Source: Chitinophaga caseinilytica
Lineage (GTDB): Bacteria > Bacteroidota > Bacteroidia > Chitinophagales > Chitinophagaceae
Length of the DNA stretch: 64,000 bases
Direction of reading: 5' to 3'
Assembly (NCBI RefSeq): GCF_038396765.1
Contig: NZ_CP150096.1
Span: 3,083,001 to 3,147,000 of the forward strand
The position numbers were made by a program, and so were the translations under genes. The notes under the pieces are model-generated. The model had not been told where the DNA came from. It did no database searches and saw only the letters and a program-made list of their open reading frames with translations. Each line of letters opens with the position of its first letter. The stretch's first letter is position 1. This document shows positions 1 to 9,200 of the stretch, in pieces.

Positions 1-77
1 ATAGCGGTTTTGCGCGGCGAGGGGAAAGCCCGCAGCAATACGACCGTCAGCAATATCATGAAAAAGCGCATGCGCAT
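1..77 (-). CDS. Partial hypothetical protein, N-terminus only
   Basis: Only the first 25 or so codons lie in the window; the gene runs off the left edge. Read on the minus strand from the ATG at 77 (a second in-frame ATG is at 71) it begins with two basic residues and then a hydrophobic stretch (FFMILLTVVLL), as expected for a signal peptide or membrane anchor. It starts 11 bp after the stop codon of the SMI1/KNR4-like gene and is on the same strand, so it would be the last visible gene of that operon. Its function cannot be judged from this fragment. Confidence 0.45.
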   Translation of the reverse strand, partial: MRMRFFMILLTVVLLRAFPSPRKTA

Positions 78-88
78 TCGGATATGGA

Positions 89-739
89 TTACAGGGAAGC
101 GTCCCAGTTCAGCGGAATGCTTTTCAGCAGCTGCCCGTGCAGTTTATCATCGTTGGAAGCGAGGTACACGCATAACGGGGCGCCTTTGTCGTTGGTAGGC
201 ACCAGCGCGATGGCGGTGTTGTTTTGCAGGAAGAAACGATAATATTGATGGGTGATGCCTTTCACTTCCGTCCATTCGTTTTCCAGTTGGAGCATGGTGG
301 CTTCGGTGAGGCCTTCCGCGAACGCCAGGTGTGCCAATCCGCCCATGCCGGCCTGCACGTATGCCATCGACCAGAGGAAATGTTCCATCGTATCCGCGTC
401 CAGCAGCCATTCTTCGCGGTCTGCGTCGTAGCTGCCGTATACGGCGGGGTCGGGCTTTCCGAAGTCTTCATGATCGATCCCCCAGATCACCACGTCCTGG
501 TTTTCGGTATAAAACACGAGCATGCCGCTGTCTGACAGGTACAGTTTTTCCGGTGGCAGCAGCCGGTTGAAGGCGGTGTTCAGGGCTTCGAAACGGCCCA
601 TCGTGCGGTAATAATCCCGCAGCACGGCGGGTAACCGGCAGCCGAGGCGGGCTTCGGCGGCGGCGATGTCGGTTTCTTCATATCCCTGCGGCTGGTCGGG
701 GAGGGAGAAGAGTTGGTGGATGAGGGGTTTATAGGTCAT
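89..739 (-). CDS. SMI1/KNR4-family (SUKH-like) protein
   Basis: A 216-residue soluble protein with no signal peptide. The pattern around residues 24-50 (IAAAEARLGCRLPAVLRDYY followed by G) and the later block LVFYTENQDVVIWGID with a DPAVY motif match the SMI1/KNR4 (SUKH) fold. In bacteria this fold is often an immunity protein against polymorphic or contact-dependent toxins, although it also occurs in housekeeping roles. Its start codon overlaps the end of the upstream gene by 11 bp (729-739), implying translational coupling. No cognate toxin gene is visible nearby. Family assignment is fairly firm; the immunity role is inference from family and neighbours. Confidence 0.75.
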   Translation of the reverse strand: MTYKPLIHQLFSLPDQPQGYEETDIAAAEARLGCRLPAVLRDYYRTMGRFEALNTAFNRLLPPEKLYLSDSGMLVFYTENQDVVIWGIDHEDFGKPDPAVYGSYDADREEWLLDADTMEHFLWSMAYVQAGMGGLAHLAFAEGLTEATMLQLENEWTEVKGITHQYYRFFLQNNTAIALVPTNDKGAPLCVYLASNDDKLHGQLLKSIPLNWDASL

Positions 740-1418
740 GCTGTTTCAGTACGAGTTTGTATTCGCGTTTGAAGCTTTTGGGATTGAGGTCCTGGAACTC
801 GAACTGCCCCGGTTTTTCTACGAGCGTTCCGAGCAGTGCCATCGCCTGATCCTGGGTATAATCTTTCGGGTAGTATATCCCGTCGAACGTGATATCGCCG
901 AGCCGTGCTTCGAAACTGTATTTGAATTCGTCGTCGCCGCCGTAGGTAAGGGCGATTTTGCCCGTCCAGTGTATGTGGAACGTGTTGCCGGTTTGCCGTT
1001 CGATGCGGATGTGGTGATCGGCGACGGAATCGTGCCCCAGCAAATAGATACTGAAGTTCAGATCGTCGTATTCCCAGTCGTCCGGCAGCGGGAAGGTGTC
1101 TGCCGCGAGCTGCAGCGTTTCCCATCCCCCGAAATCGAATTTTTCCCCCGGCGCAGCCACCCGGATGCCGGTATTTCCGTGTGCGGTAGACGACAACGTG
1201 CAGCTATGATAATTCCCCCAAACGGATTTGGATTGCCAGTCGGGCACCGTATCATCCTCCTCTTCCTCGCTTTCGTCTTCCGCGTAATAATCGTCCGTTT
1301 CCAGGTGGAAATGAAAGAACAACCCCGCTTCGGGGTCCATTTTGGCGCTCCAGCTGAACTTTTTCACCGCATGGCCGCCGGGGTACGGGTTATCTTTAAA
1401 ATATATCCGGTTTTCCAT
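729..1418 (-). CDS. Hypothetical cytoplasmic protein
   Basis: A 229-residue protein with no signal peptide or membrane segment. It has a very acidic stretch near residues 46-56 (AEDESEEEEDDTVPD) and many aromatic residues, but no motif I recognise. It lies between the DUF1963-like gene (12 bp upstream) and the SMI1/KNR4-like gene (overlapping by 11 bp), so the three are almost certainly one transcript. By association it may be another small immunity-type protein; nothing in the sequence proves that. Confidence 0.7.
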   Translation of the reverse strand: MENRIYFKDNPYPGGHAVKKFSWSAKMDPEAGLFFHFHLETDDYYAEDESEEEEDDTVPDWQSKSVWGNYHSCTLSSTAHGNTGIRVAAPGEKFDFGGWETLQLAADTFPLPDDWEYDDLNFSIYLLGHDSVADHHIRIERQTGNTFHIHWTGKIALTYGGDDEFKYSFEARLGDITFDGIYYPKDYTQDQAMALLGTLVEKPGQFEFQDLNPKSFKREYKLVLKQHDL

Positions 1419-1430
1419 AGCTGCATATTA

Positions 1431-2126
1431 TTAATAAAAGTCACAGTAATAATTCCAATCGCCGGTTTTTGGATGTTTGGCGAGGAAAACCGTGCCGCTG
1501 TCTACGATATTGATATTGGCTTTTTCGTCGGTGGCGATTTGCATCACGAACTCGAAACCTTTGCCCATGCTTACGCCGGGTTGGCAAAAAGAGGGGAAAC
1601 CGCCCAGTTTGTGCCCGTAATGGTTCGGGAAATCGTGGTGGTAGTCGGAAATGATCCCTTTGTCTTCCAGCGCAATAATGGTATCGCTATCGCCGGAGGC
1701 CAATCCGCCGCCGTCCCAAACGGGACAATCCTGCGCAATGAGGTTGGCTTTAAGCGGGAACGGTTTGAACCAGGAATCGGGGTTGTGCAGCTCCTTGCGC
1801 ATGATAGGTTCATCGTACCCATATTCCCGGACGAGCCAGTTTTGACCGTTGGGGGTTACGCCCATGGGCAGCTCCGGCGACAGGAATACCGTGAGGAACC
1901 GGGTGTTTTTTACGATATCAGGTACGAAAGGCAGGCCTTCCAGGCAAAGCTGGAAAAGGGGGAACATGGGGTGGCCGGACTTGTCGAGGGGAATGACTTC
2001 GTTTTCCCGGTACACGAATACCCGCGATACCCAGCTTTCCGTGAGCGCCTGCGTGGGCCTGAAACCGCCGGTGCTCATCCAGGTGGCCGGGCGGCTGATA
2101 TGTCCTTTTAATTGTTCCTTGTCCAT
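1431..2126 (-). CDS. DUF1963 (YwqG-like) family protein
   Basis: About 231 residues from the ATG at 2126; an in-frame ATG at 2153 would add nine residues. The motif KLGGFPSFCQPG near the C-terminus, followed by FVMQIATDEKANINIVDSGTV, is characteristic of DUF1963/YwqG proteins (typically KxGGxPxxxQ followed by a core FLxQI segment). These are soluble proteins of uncertain function found in several predicted immunity loci. A candidate -7 promoter element lies 45 bp upstream of the shorter start, which favours that start. First gene of the minus-strand operon 2126 to 1. Confidence 0.65.
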   Translation of the reverse strand: MDKEQLKGHISRPATWMSTGGFRPTQALTESWVSRVFVYRENEVIPLDKSGHPMFPLFQLCLEGLPFVPDIVKNTRFLTVFLSPELPMGVTPNGQNWLVREYGYDEPIMRKELHNPDSWFKPFPLKANLIAQDCPVWDGGGLASGDSDTIIALEDKGIISDYHHDFPNHYGHKLGGFPSFCQPGVSMGKGFEFVMQIATDEKANINIVDSGTVFLAKHPKTGDWNYYCDFY

Positions 2127-2160
2127 GCGCAACGAAATTAATGAATTAAGCAAGCCGGTC

Positions 2161-2245
2161 GTCTACAAGGCAAATATAAAGTGCTGTGGCTCAGTTTGGA
2201 AAGTTGTAGACACTTTGTAGACGCTTCCCGTTTGGGGATGTAGAC
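2161..2245. promoter_or_regulatory. Repeated TTGTAGAC boxes in a divergent promoter
   Basis: The 8-mer TTGTAGAC occurs at 2204-2211 and 2215-2222 on the plus strand, with a near copy (ATGTAGAC) at 2238-2245 and one inverted copy (GTCTACAA) at 2161-2168. Spacings of 11 and 23 bp place the plus-strand boxes on about one face of the helix. The inverted box sits just downstream of the minus-strand -7 element, where RNA polymerase would start. The layout is that of an operator for a regulator that would control both divergent transcripts; the regulator is unknown. Confidence 0.45.
2171..2178 (-). promoter_or_regulatory. Candidate -7 promoter element (minus strand)
   Basis: On the minus strand this reads TATATTTG, an exact match to the Bacteroidota -7 consensus TAnnTTTG, 45 bp upstream of the ATG at 2126. 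No clear TTTG is seen at the -33 position. Confidence 0.4.
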
Positions 2246-2264
2246 GCTTTGTAAGCGCCGTTTA

Positions 2265-2296
2265 TTTGGAAGGGTGCGGATGTGGGCGCAACTTTG
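2265..2296 (+). promoter_or_regulatory. Candidate promoter for the plus-strand genes
   Basis: TTTG at 2265-2268, a 20-nt spacer, then CAACTTTG at 2289-2296, which fits the Bacteroidota -33 / -7 arrangement with one mismatch in the -7 element. It lies 80 bp upstream of the ATG at 2376. Confidence 0.4.
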
Positions 2297-2375
2297 CCAG
2301 ACCGGAATTCCGGCCTTTCATCATCCCAAAAAACACCCCGGCCCCTGGGCCGGTTACACCTCAAACATCACTTAT

Positions 2376-2696
2376 ATGGACAAAAAAACACAATCCATCG
2401 TAGCCTACATCACCATCGTTGGTTGGATCGTTGCGCTGCTGCAGTACAACAACGGAAAAGACGCCGCCGTGCGCTTTCACCTGAAACAATCGCTGGGCGT
2501 CATGATCCTCGGCCTGGCGCTTGCAGTGGCGGTCACCGTATTGACCACGATCGTTCCGGCGCTAGGGTACCTGGCGTATGCGAACGTGCTCGTGCTCATC
2601 CTCTGGATTTTGGGCATCATCAACGCCGCCAACGGCGCGCAGAAACCTTTGCCGCTTGTAGGCGGGCTCGCGGAAGCAAAACTGAATTTCTTCTGA
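2376..2696 (+). CDS. Small membrane protein (DUF4870/Tic20-like)
   Basis: A 106-residue protein with three hydrophobic segments (about residues 8-20, 40-66 and 68-88). The sequence resembles the small bacterial DUF4870/Tic20-like membrane proteins, which carry a short polar loop with RFHLKQSLG between helix one and helix two; that motif is present here at about residues 32-40. I chose the ATG at 2376, directly before a typical lysine-rich start, over an upstream in-frame ATG at 2274 whose extra 34 residues look non-coding. Its stop overlaps the next start (TGATG). Molecular function unknown. Confidence 0.75.
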   Translation: MDKKTQSIVAYITIVGWIVALLQYNNGKDAAVRFHLKQSLGVMILGLALAVAVTVLTTIVPALGYLAYANVLVLILWILGIINAANGAQKPLPLVGGLAEAKLNFF

Positions 2697-3856
2697 TGGA
2701 GTATACCATCACGCATCTCGACCCGCTGTTTACCGCCGGCAACGGTAAAAAACTTACACAGTACCGGGATGCGGGATGTTTGCCGGCCACGGTAACGTCG
2801 GACGAATCCCTCATCCGGCACGTCCTTCAACAGCTGACGGCCCTCCATCCCGTGCTGGCAGCGGTGCTGGACGCGGAACTGCTGGCCGGGAACCGCGTGC
2901 GCTCGGTGTTCAGCTGGCCCGAAGGCCCCTTCTGCGTAAGCCTGCTCCGGCCTTTCAAAAAACGGTATAAAGGGGCGAAACTGGAGCGGAGCCTGGGGAA
3001 AGACCCGCACTACGGCCCGGCAAGCCCCGCTATCGAACAATATTCCTCACCCCTGGCGCCCGGGCAATACCTGGCGGCAGAAAAAAATGATACGCGCATG
3101 AGCGATAATATTTTTTACACCAATGGAGATAGTCCTGTTATGCTCCAGGCCATCGCCAAAGCACAGGAAACGTTTAAATACTGCTGGCGCGAACTGAGCT
3201 GGGAAGCCCGCCGCATCGTGCCCGCGCTCGATCTCGCCTATGTCAAGATCGCTTTCGTACAGCCATCCGGCGTTCCCGGCAAGCCGAAAGTCGAATATAT
3301 GTGGGTGGCCGACATCGGATTCGACGGCGACCTGATTTATGGAACGCTCATCAACTCGCCCGGCATCGTCAATAATGTGGCGAAGGGCGATGCGGTCGAA
3401 GCACCGCTCAACCAGCTGTGCGACTGGCTTTTCGCCAGCAACGATACGCCGTACGGCGGTTTCAGCATCCAGGTGCTGCGCAGTGAAATGGACGATGAAG
3501 AGCGGGATGCGCACGACGAAGCCTGGGGGCTCGACTTCGCTGAGCCAGACACGGTTTTCGTGGTGCGCGACGAGGAAACGGACCCCGCGGCGCAGGAGGA
3601 ACATCCCATGAGCATCAACATGAAAGACAGCCTGCGCGATTTCCTGCAGAAAAATCCCGCGGAGGCCGGCAAAGCCGACGAAGAGGGGTTTACCATGCTG
3701 CACCGCGAAGCCATTGCCGGCAACCGCAGCACGGTGGAGGCATTGCTGCAGGCGGGCGCCGACAAATCCGCCCGAACCCGTTCCGGTAAAACGGCGCTGG
3801 ATTTCGCGCGGCAACTCAACTGGCAGCATCTCCTTCCGCTTTTACAACCTGCCTGA
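2696..3856 (+). CDS. DUF2314 protein with C-terminal ankyrin repeats
   Basis: A 386-residue soluble protein. Residues 1-130 are of unknown type. Residues about 150-260 match DUF2314: an AQETFKYCWRELSWEARRI helix, then AYVKIAFV, then a VEYMWVADIGFDGDLIYGTLINSP core. The C-terminus (about 310-386) carries ankyrin units with GFTMLHREAIAGN and AGADKSARTRSGKTALDFAR. The ATG overlaps the upstream stop as TGATG, so expression is probably coupled to the small membrane protein. DUF2314 and ankyrin modules both occur in predicted immunity or effector-inhibitor proteins; the role here is unproven. Confidence 0.75.
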   Translation: MEYTITHLDPLFTAGNGKKLTQYRDAGCLPATVTSDESLIRHVLQQLTALHPVLAAVLDAELLAGNRVRSVFSWPEGPFCVSLLRPFKKRYKGAKLERSLGKDPHYGPASPAIEQYSSPLAPGQYLAAEKNDTRMSDNIFYTNGDSPVMLQAIAKAQETFKYCWRELSWEARRIVPALDLAYVKIAFVQPSGVPGKPKVEYMWVADIGFDGDLIYGTLINSPGIVNNVAKGDAVEAPLNQLCDWLFASNDTPYGGFSIQVLRSEMDDEERDAHDEAWGLDFAEPDTVFVVRDEETDPAAQEEHPMSINMKDSLRDFLQKNPAEAGKADEEGFTMLHREAIAGNRSTVEALLQAGADKSARTRSGKTALDFARQLNWQHLLPLLQPA

Positions 3857-3868
3857 TCGATAACAGGC

Positions 3869-3910
3869 CGTATAAATCGCTGGTGCCCCCGGGCGCCGGC
3901 GGTTTATACG
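3869..3910 (+). terminator. Long hairpin downstream of the ankyrin gene
   Basis: A 20-bp stem running from CGTATAAATCGC to its partner ending GGTTTATACG, with three G-U pairs and a 2-nt loop, 12 bp after the stop codon. It is followed by CATTTTC, a weak T-tract. Most simply a transcription terminator or a strong 3' end stabiliser. Confidence 0.55.
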
Positions 3911-3972
3911 CATTTTCACCCGGCGGAAGCCCCTGCCATGGAGTGTATCCTTCAAAATAATTCCTGACTGAA

Positions 3973-4425
3973 ATGAACTGGAAAATATACCTCGCCGCTG
4001 CGCTGGTGATAGCTGGCGTCATCTTGCTCAGTTCCTGCTACGGCACCCGGAAAACCCTGCTCTTCGAAAACCGGGTGTACCACTGGAAGGTGTATTTCGT
4101 CAAAAAACGGCACTTGTCGGTGGGGACGTATGCCCATTTTGAAGTGTACTACAAAGGCGTGCAGTTGATCCTTCCCAAAGAAATCACCGACGGAAAGCGC
4201 GCTGTCGGCGAATTCGCATCGGCCGTGGCCGTCGATAACCGCAGCAGCCAGTTCGGGACGTTGATCGTTGTTTTCGAAGGCGATTTTCAGCGGGACGACG
4301 GCGTGCCGTTCAGATCGTTCATCACCCTGCACATCCGGCCAGACGGAAAAGCGGGATTGATCGTGCACAACCCCTGCAACGGCCACGAAGCACAAATGGA
4401 AATTGCGTACCTATCCCCCGAATAA
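3973..4425 (+). CDS. Putative lipoprotein, hypothetical
   Basis: A 150-residue protein with a lysine followed by a hydrophobic helix and a lipobox-like LLSSC at residues 18-22, so probably a lipoprotein anchored in the periplasm or outer membrane. The remainder is beta-rich with no recognised domain. It follows a long hairpin and may have its own promoter; it is convergent with the SusD gene, with a shared terminator between them. Confidence 0.65.
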   Translation: MNWKIYLAAALVIAGVILLSSCYGTRKTLLFENRVYHWKVYFVKKRHLSVGTYAHFEVYYKGVQLILPKEITDGKRAVGEFASAVAVDNRSSQFGTLIVVFEGDFQRDDGVPFRSFITLHIRPDGKAGLIVHNPCNGHEAQMEIAYLSPE

Positions 4426-4427
4426 AA

Positions 4428-4457
4428 ACTGCCAGACTGAAATCATAGCCTGGCAGT
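4428..4457. terminator. Bidirectional terminator
   Basis: An 8-bp perfect stem ACTGCCAG / CTGGCAGT with A-tract on the left and CATTTTAG on the right, sitting between convergent stop codons at 4425 and 4475. On the minus strand the hairpin is followed by TTTTT, so it suits the SusD transcript best. Confidence 0.65.
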
Positions 4458-4474
4458 CATTTTAGTGGTGGAAT

Positions 4475-6205
4475 CTATTTGTATTCCGGGTTCTGGGTGA
4501 TCACCGCGCCCGTATTCCGCTCTATCTCCGAAAAGGGAACCGGCCAGAGGTTGTGGTACGGCTGGATGGTAAGGCCCGATTTTTCATTGTATTTCTTGTC
4601 ACGGTCGTACAACAGGCCCATGCGGCAAAGGGTTACCATGCGCAGTTCTTCCACGTACAATTCCCGCAATCTTTCATCGAGGAGGTAGTCGATCGTTACG
4701 TCGGCCTCCGCCACAGGAGCGGCATTGGCGCGGGCGCGAATCTTGTTGATGTCTTCGGCCGCTTTCGATTTATCGCCTTTCTTAATGTAGGCTTCAGCGC
4801 GGAGGAGGTAAGTTTCGGCCAGGCGCATGAGGTACGCATCTTTGCTATACACATCGCCGCTGGAGTTGAACAGCAGCTGGCCGGCGAAGGGCGACTTCAG
4901 GGGATTGCCGTTCGCGTCTTTCTGGATCACTTCTATCGGAAAATCCCCTTCGGAGAAAGTCGCTTTTTTGAGAACGGGGTACCAGCTCCGGATGGTATCG
5001 GCAAAGTTGGCGGCCTTCGCCTTGAATCCATCTTTCACATACCATTTCCCATACGCGTCTGAATTTTTAGGCACACCATCCATGATGAAATCGCGGACGA
5101 TGTTGTATTCGCTGTTCCGGATATCGTTGGGGTCTGTCCAGATGTCGTACAGGAAATACTTCGTCGGCCGTATCCACCCGATGCCGCGCCCAGCAAGCTG
5201 ATCGTTGAACGCCAGCACCGCGGGTTGGCTCGAGGGCGGCGCTCCGTTGACGGAGGTCATCACCCGGAGGTTGGTCAGGTTGGGCATGATGGCCCACTGG
5301 ATCACGTCGCGCGCGGGCGATGCGGGATTGAGATAATCGGTCTGGATGACGAAAATGCCTTCTTTGTTGCCGCTGGTACGGTTTTGATTGTTCAGCTCGA
5401 AGAGATCGCGGTACACGTCGCCCGGCTTGCCGGCCCGGCGTCCGAAACGCTGCGTCATGAGCGACAGCGCCGGATGGTTGATGGCCTGCGTAGCGGCGTT
5501 AATGGCATCGTCGTAGGCTTTCAGCGAGATGAGCACTTCGGTGAGCAGGTGGTAGGCTGCCTGTTTGTTCACAGCGCCGTCTTTCACGGCATCGATGTCT
5601 TTGAGGTAGAGCAGCGCTTCGGTGAGGTCTTTTCGGCAGAGGTTGTACACTTCGTCGCGCGTGGCGCGCACGTAATCCGTCCGCGGAATGGTAATTTCCT
5701 CCGTGATGAGCGGCACGCCGCCATAGAGATTGGCGAGCATATTGTAGCCCCAGGCGCGGAAAAACAGTGCCTGCGCCTTGAAGGAATTGCGGTCGGCCTC
5801 GGAAAGCGCTACGGCTTTGGGCACGCGGCTGATGATGACATTGGCGTTCGAGATAACGGTGTACACGTTTTGCCAGATCACTTCCACCACGTTGAAAGTG
5901 GGCACCATCGTGTTTTTATAGTCGTTGAGCTTCACCGGTGGATTGTAGTCGGTCGCGTTCACCGCAAAATCCGTGGCGTACCGCAGCGAAAAGTTCGCGT
6001 CGAGGTTGATGCCGCCGAACAGGATGTGGCGCATGCGGTTGTGGAGGTAATTGGTGGCCGACTGGAAATCCGCCGCGGTATTGAGCGCATTGTCGGGCGT
6101 ATAGAAATCGAGCGGTTCCTCTTTGAGGAATTTCTCTGTATTGCAGCTGGAGGCGAGCATTACTGCGAAGGCGGTCATGCAGCCGTATCGGAAGATCTTG
6201 TTCAT
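4475..6205 (-). CDS. SusD/RagB-family nutrient-binding lipoprotein
   Basis: 576 residues with a lipoprotein signal (lipobox LASSC at 18-22), then the usual NTEKFLKEEP start of a SusD protein. Tetratricopeptide-like helices fill the N-terminal half, and the C-terminal part has MRLAETYLLRAEAYIKKGD and INKIRARANA, hallmarks of RagB/SusD. Length is normal for the family (about 500-600). It would sit on the cell surface over its SusC partner and capture substrate. It lies 11 bp after the SusC gene on the same strand. No glycoside hydrolase or regulator is adjacent, so the substrate cannot be predicted. Confidence 0.95.
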   Translation of the reverse strand: MNKIFRYGCMTAFAVMLASSCNTEKFLKEEPLDFYTPDNALNTAADFQSATNYLHNRMRHILFGGINLDANFSLRYATDFAVNATDYNPPVKLNDYKNTMVPTFNVVEVIWQNVYTVISNANVIISRVPKAVALSEADRNSFKAQALFFRAWGYNMLANLYGGVPLITEEITIPRTDYVRATRDEVYNLCRKDLTEALLYLKDIDAVKDGAVNKQAAYHLLTEVLISLKAYDDAINAATQAINHPALSLMTQRFGRRAGKPGDVYRDLFELNNQNRTSGNKEGIFVIQTDYLNPASPARDVIQWAIMPNLTNLRVMTSVNGAPPSSQPAVLAFNDQLAGRGIGWIRPTKYFLYDIWTDPNDIRNSEYNIVRDFIMDGVPKNSDAYGKWYVKDGFKAKAANFADTIRSWYPVLKKATFSEGDFPIEVIQKDANGNPLKSPFAGQLLFNSSGDVYSKDAYLMRLAETYLLRAEAYIKKGDKSKAAEDINKIRARANAAPVAEADVTIDYLLDERLRELYVEELRMVTLCRMGLLYDRDKKYNEKSGLTIQPYHNLWPVPFSEIERNTGAVITQNPEYK

Positions 6206-6216
6206 GGGTTCGAAAT

Positions 6217-9200
6217 TTAAAATTCAACATTTAAACCGACGGTGTAGCTCCTGAGCAGCGGGAAGGCCTCGAGGTTGAGGCCGGTGCCCGACTCAGGGTC
6301 CCAGCCATCCCAATCCGACAGGGTGAGCAGGTTTTTACCGTTCACGTAGGCGCTCAGGCGGCTGATGTTCAGCTTTTGGGTGATAGACGCGGGCAGCGAG
6401 TAGCTGAGCGTTACGTCCTGCAGGCGAACGAAGCTGCGTTGCACGTACGGGGAGAAGGTTTCGCCCAGTGCGGCGGAGTAGTAGCCGATCTGGCGGTACC
6501 TGGCGTTGGGGTTTTCCGGCGTCCAGTAGTCGAATTTGAAGAAGTTGCGGTTTTGCATATTGTCCGGGTTGGGAAGCGTGGACCCCGGCTGGCCGTAATA
6601 ATATTTTTTACCGCCCTGGATGGAATTGACGAACATCTTGAACTCGAACGCCTTGTAGCGCAGGGTGTTGAGGATGCTGAAGCGATAGGAGGGGTCGGTG
6701 TAGCCGAGGATCTTCCTGTCTGCCGCAGCGGTGTAAGATCCGTCGCCGTTTATGTCTTCCACTTTGTAAGTCCCATACGTAAATCCACCGGGGATGATGC
6801 CGGCGTTCCTGTCGGCCACCTGCCACATCCCGATGATGTTGTAATCGTATGCCACGCCGTAGGGCTGGCCGATGAAGATCTTCGACGCCACGAGATCGTC
6901 TTCCTTCCCGTCCTTGTTCGCATCGATGCCGGTGATGCTTACCACCTTGTTGCGGTTCAGGGAGAAACTGGTATTCACGTCCCAGGAAAAGTTTTTGTTG
7001 CGGACCGGCGTACCGTTCAGTGCCAGTTCGACGCCTTTGTTGTGGAGCTTCCCGACGTTGAAGGGAATGCTCGTCTGGCCGTTGACAGACGGAATATTGA
7101 CCGTATACAGCAGGTTGGAAGTATTGGCCGTGTAATAATTGACTTCGCCGGAAAGTCGGCCGCTGTAGAGGGAAAAGTCCAGCCCGAAATTGAGCGTTTT
7201 GGTGGTTTCCCATTTTAGGCCCTGGTTGGCGAGGCTGCCGATCCCCTGGCCCTGGAGCGCCAATCCGCCATCGCCGAACAAATAGCCGTTGGCGATGGAG
7301 GCGTTCATGCGCGAAAGCGTCTGGTAGCGGCCTACGGTACGGTTGCCGTTGGCGCCGTAGCTCAGCCGGAACTTGAGATCGTCGATTTTCCCGAGTTTCC
7401 CTTTGGCCCAGGGCTCTTCGGTTATCCGCCAGGCCAGCGCGGCGGAGGGGAACACGCCGGTCTTGTTGCCGGGCCCGAAGCCGGAGAAGCCGTCGTTCCG
7501 CACCGTTCCCGTGAAAACGTACCGGTCTTTGTAGCTATAGATCAAGCGGTACATTTGGTAAAGACTGGTTTCTTTCCAGGCGTCGGAATTCACGGTCTGC
7601 AAACTGGGCTGCCCTGCTTCCAGGCTGTGATAGCCGAGCGCGGGGTTGGCGAAATTGCTGGCGTTGGCATTCGTCTGTTCGAATTTCCGCTTTTCAAATC
7701 CATACACGAAAGTGGCGTTGATGCCATGGTCCCCGAATTCGCGGCGGTAATTGAAGATATGGTCGAGCGTCTGGTTGTATTCGGAGGAATTCATTTTGCT
7801 GCCGCTCCCCGTGAAGTTGGCGCCATACAGGTCGAAGTTGAATTGCTGGGCGGTAACGTAGTTCTGCCCGAAATTGACGCGGTAATTGAGCCCCTTCACC
7901 CAGGGTACCGTCACGTCGGCATACATCAACCCGAACAGGTTGTAGCGTTTGTCGAGATTGTTCTGCTGCGTTTGCAGGATGGGGTTGAGGTTGGAGCCAT
8001 CTGGCAGGCGCAGCGGCTTGCCGGTGGAATCATAGGCAGACAGGAAAGGCGTGTTGCGGATGACGGTCGTCAAGGTCGGCGCCACGCCTGAATAATCGCT
8101 GATGCCGTAGCTGGATTGAACGCCCACTTTCAGCCAGCTGGCCACTTTGCTTTCCAGGTTCACCCGGAAGCTGTAGCGTTTGTAAGTATCGTTGATAATG
8201 ACGTTTTCCTGATTGGTATAGCCGAGGGAGAAGAAGTAGGCGGTGTTTTCCGAGCGGCCGGAAACGCTCACGTCGTGGTTTTGCATGAGCGGGTTCCGGT
8301 TGGTAAGCAGTTGCCACCAGTCGGTGTTCACACCTGCCTGGAAGCCTTTGGCGGATTCGGCGGACATGCGGGTGAGCGGGTCCCAGCTGGGGTTTGGCGC
8401 GTCGAGGTTGGCGCCGGTACGGCTTTCGTTGATCCACCGGTCGGCCACGAACTGGAGGTACCCTTCCTTATCGAGCGGGAGCATGTCGCGATTGGAGACC
8501 TGCGAAAGCGTGAGGGCGCCGTTGTAGGAGATGAGGGGCTTTTTGCCGGCGCGCCCCGTTTTGGTGGTCATGAGCAACACGCCGTTCGATGCCTGGGAAC
8601 CGTAAATGGCCGTGGCGCTCGCGTCTTTCAGTACGTCGACCGAGGCGATGTCTGCCGGGTTGATGTCTGCCAGGTTGCCGCGGAAGATGATCCCGTCCAG
8701 CACGATCAGTGGACTGGTAGTGCCGCTCAGCGAAGTGCGGCCGCGGATGCTTACCGATGGACTGGAGCCCGCAGTTGTCACTGCGCCTACGTTCAGCCCA
8801 GGTACGGAGCCTTGCAGGGATTGGAGGATGTTGACGTTCGGGGATTCGCGGAAGGCGGTGAGGTTGGCCCTGGCGGTGGTGCCCGTGACGTCTTTTTTCC
8901 GGGCGGTGCCGTATCCGATCACCACCACGTCGGTGACGATGGTTTCTGCCTGGCGCTCCATAATGATCCGGAGCGGGCTGCCGTTGTAGGTGATGTCTTG
9001 CGGGGTGAAGCCGACGTAGGTCAGCCGCAGTACCGTCCCGGATTTTACCTGCAGGGTGAATTCCCCTTTTTCGTTGGTTTGCGTGGCTTTGGCGCCATCG
9101 CTGCTGCGGACCGAAACGCCGGCCAGCGGGAGGTTCCCCACATCGGTGACGCGCCCGGTGAATGACTGTGCATAACTTTCGGCGCACAGGCAAATGGTGA

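Noticed and set aside
10..198. A 62-codon plus-strand frame at the left edge
   Set aside because: Overlaps the end of the SMI1/KNR4-like gene on the other strand and is rich in Arg/Trp, as expected of a shadow frame.
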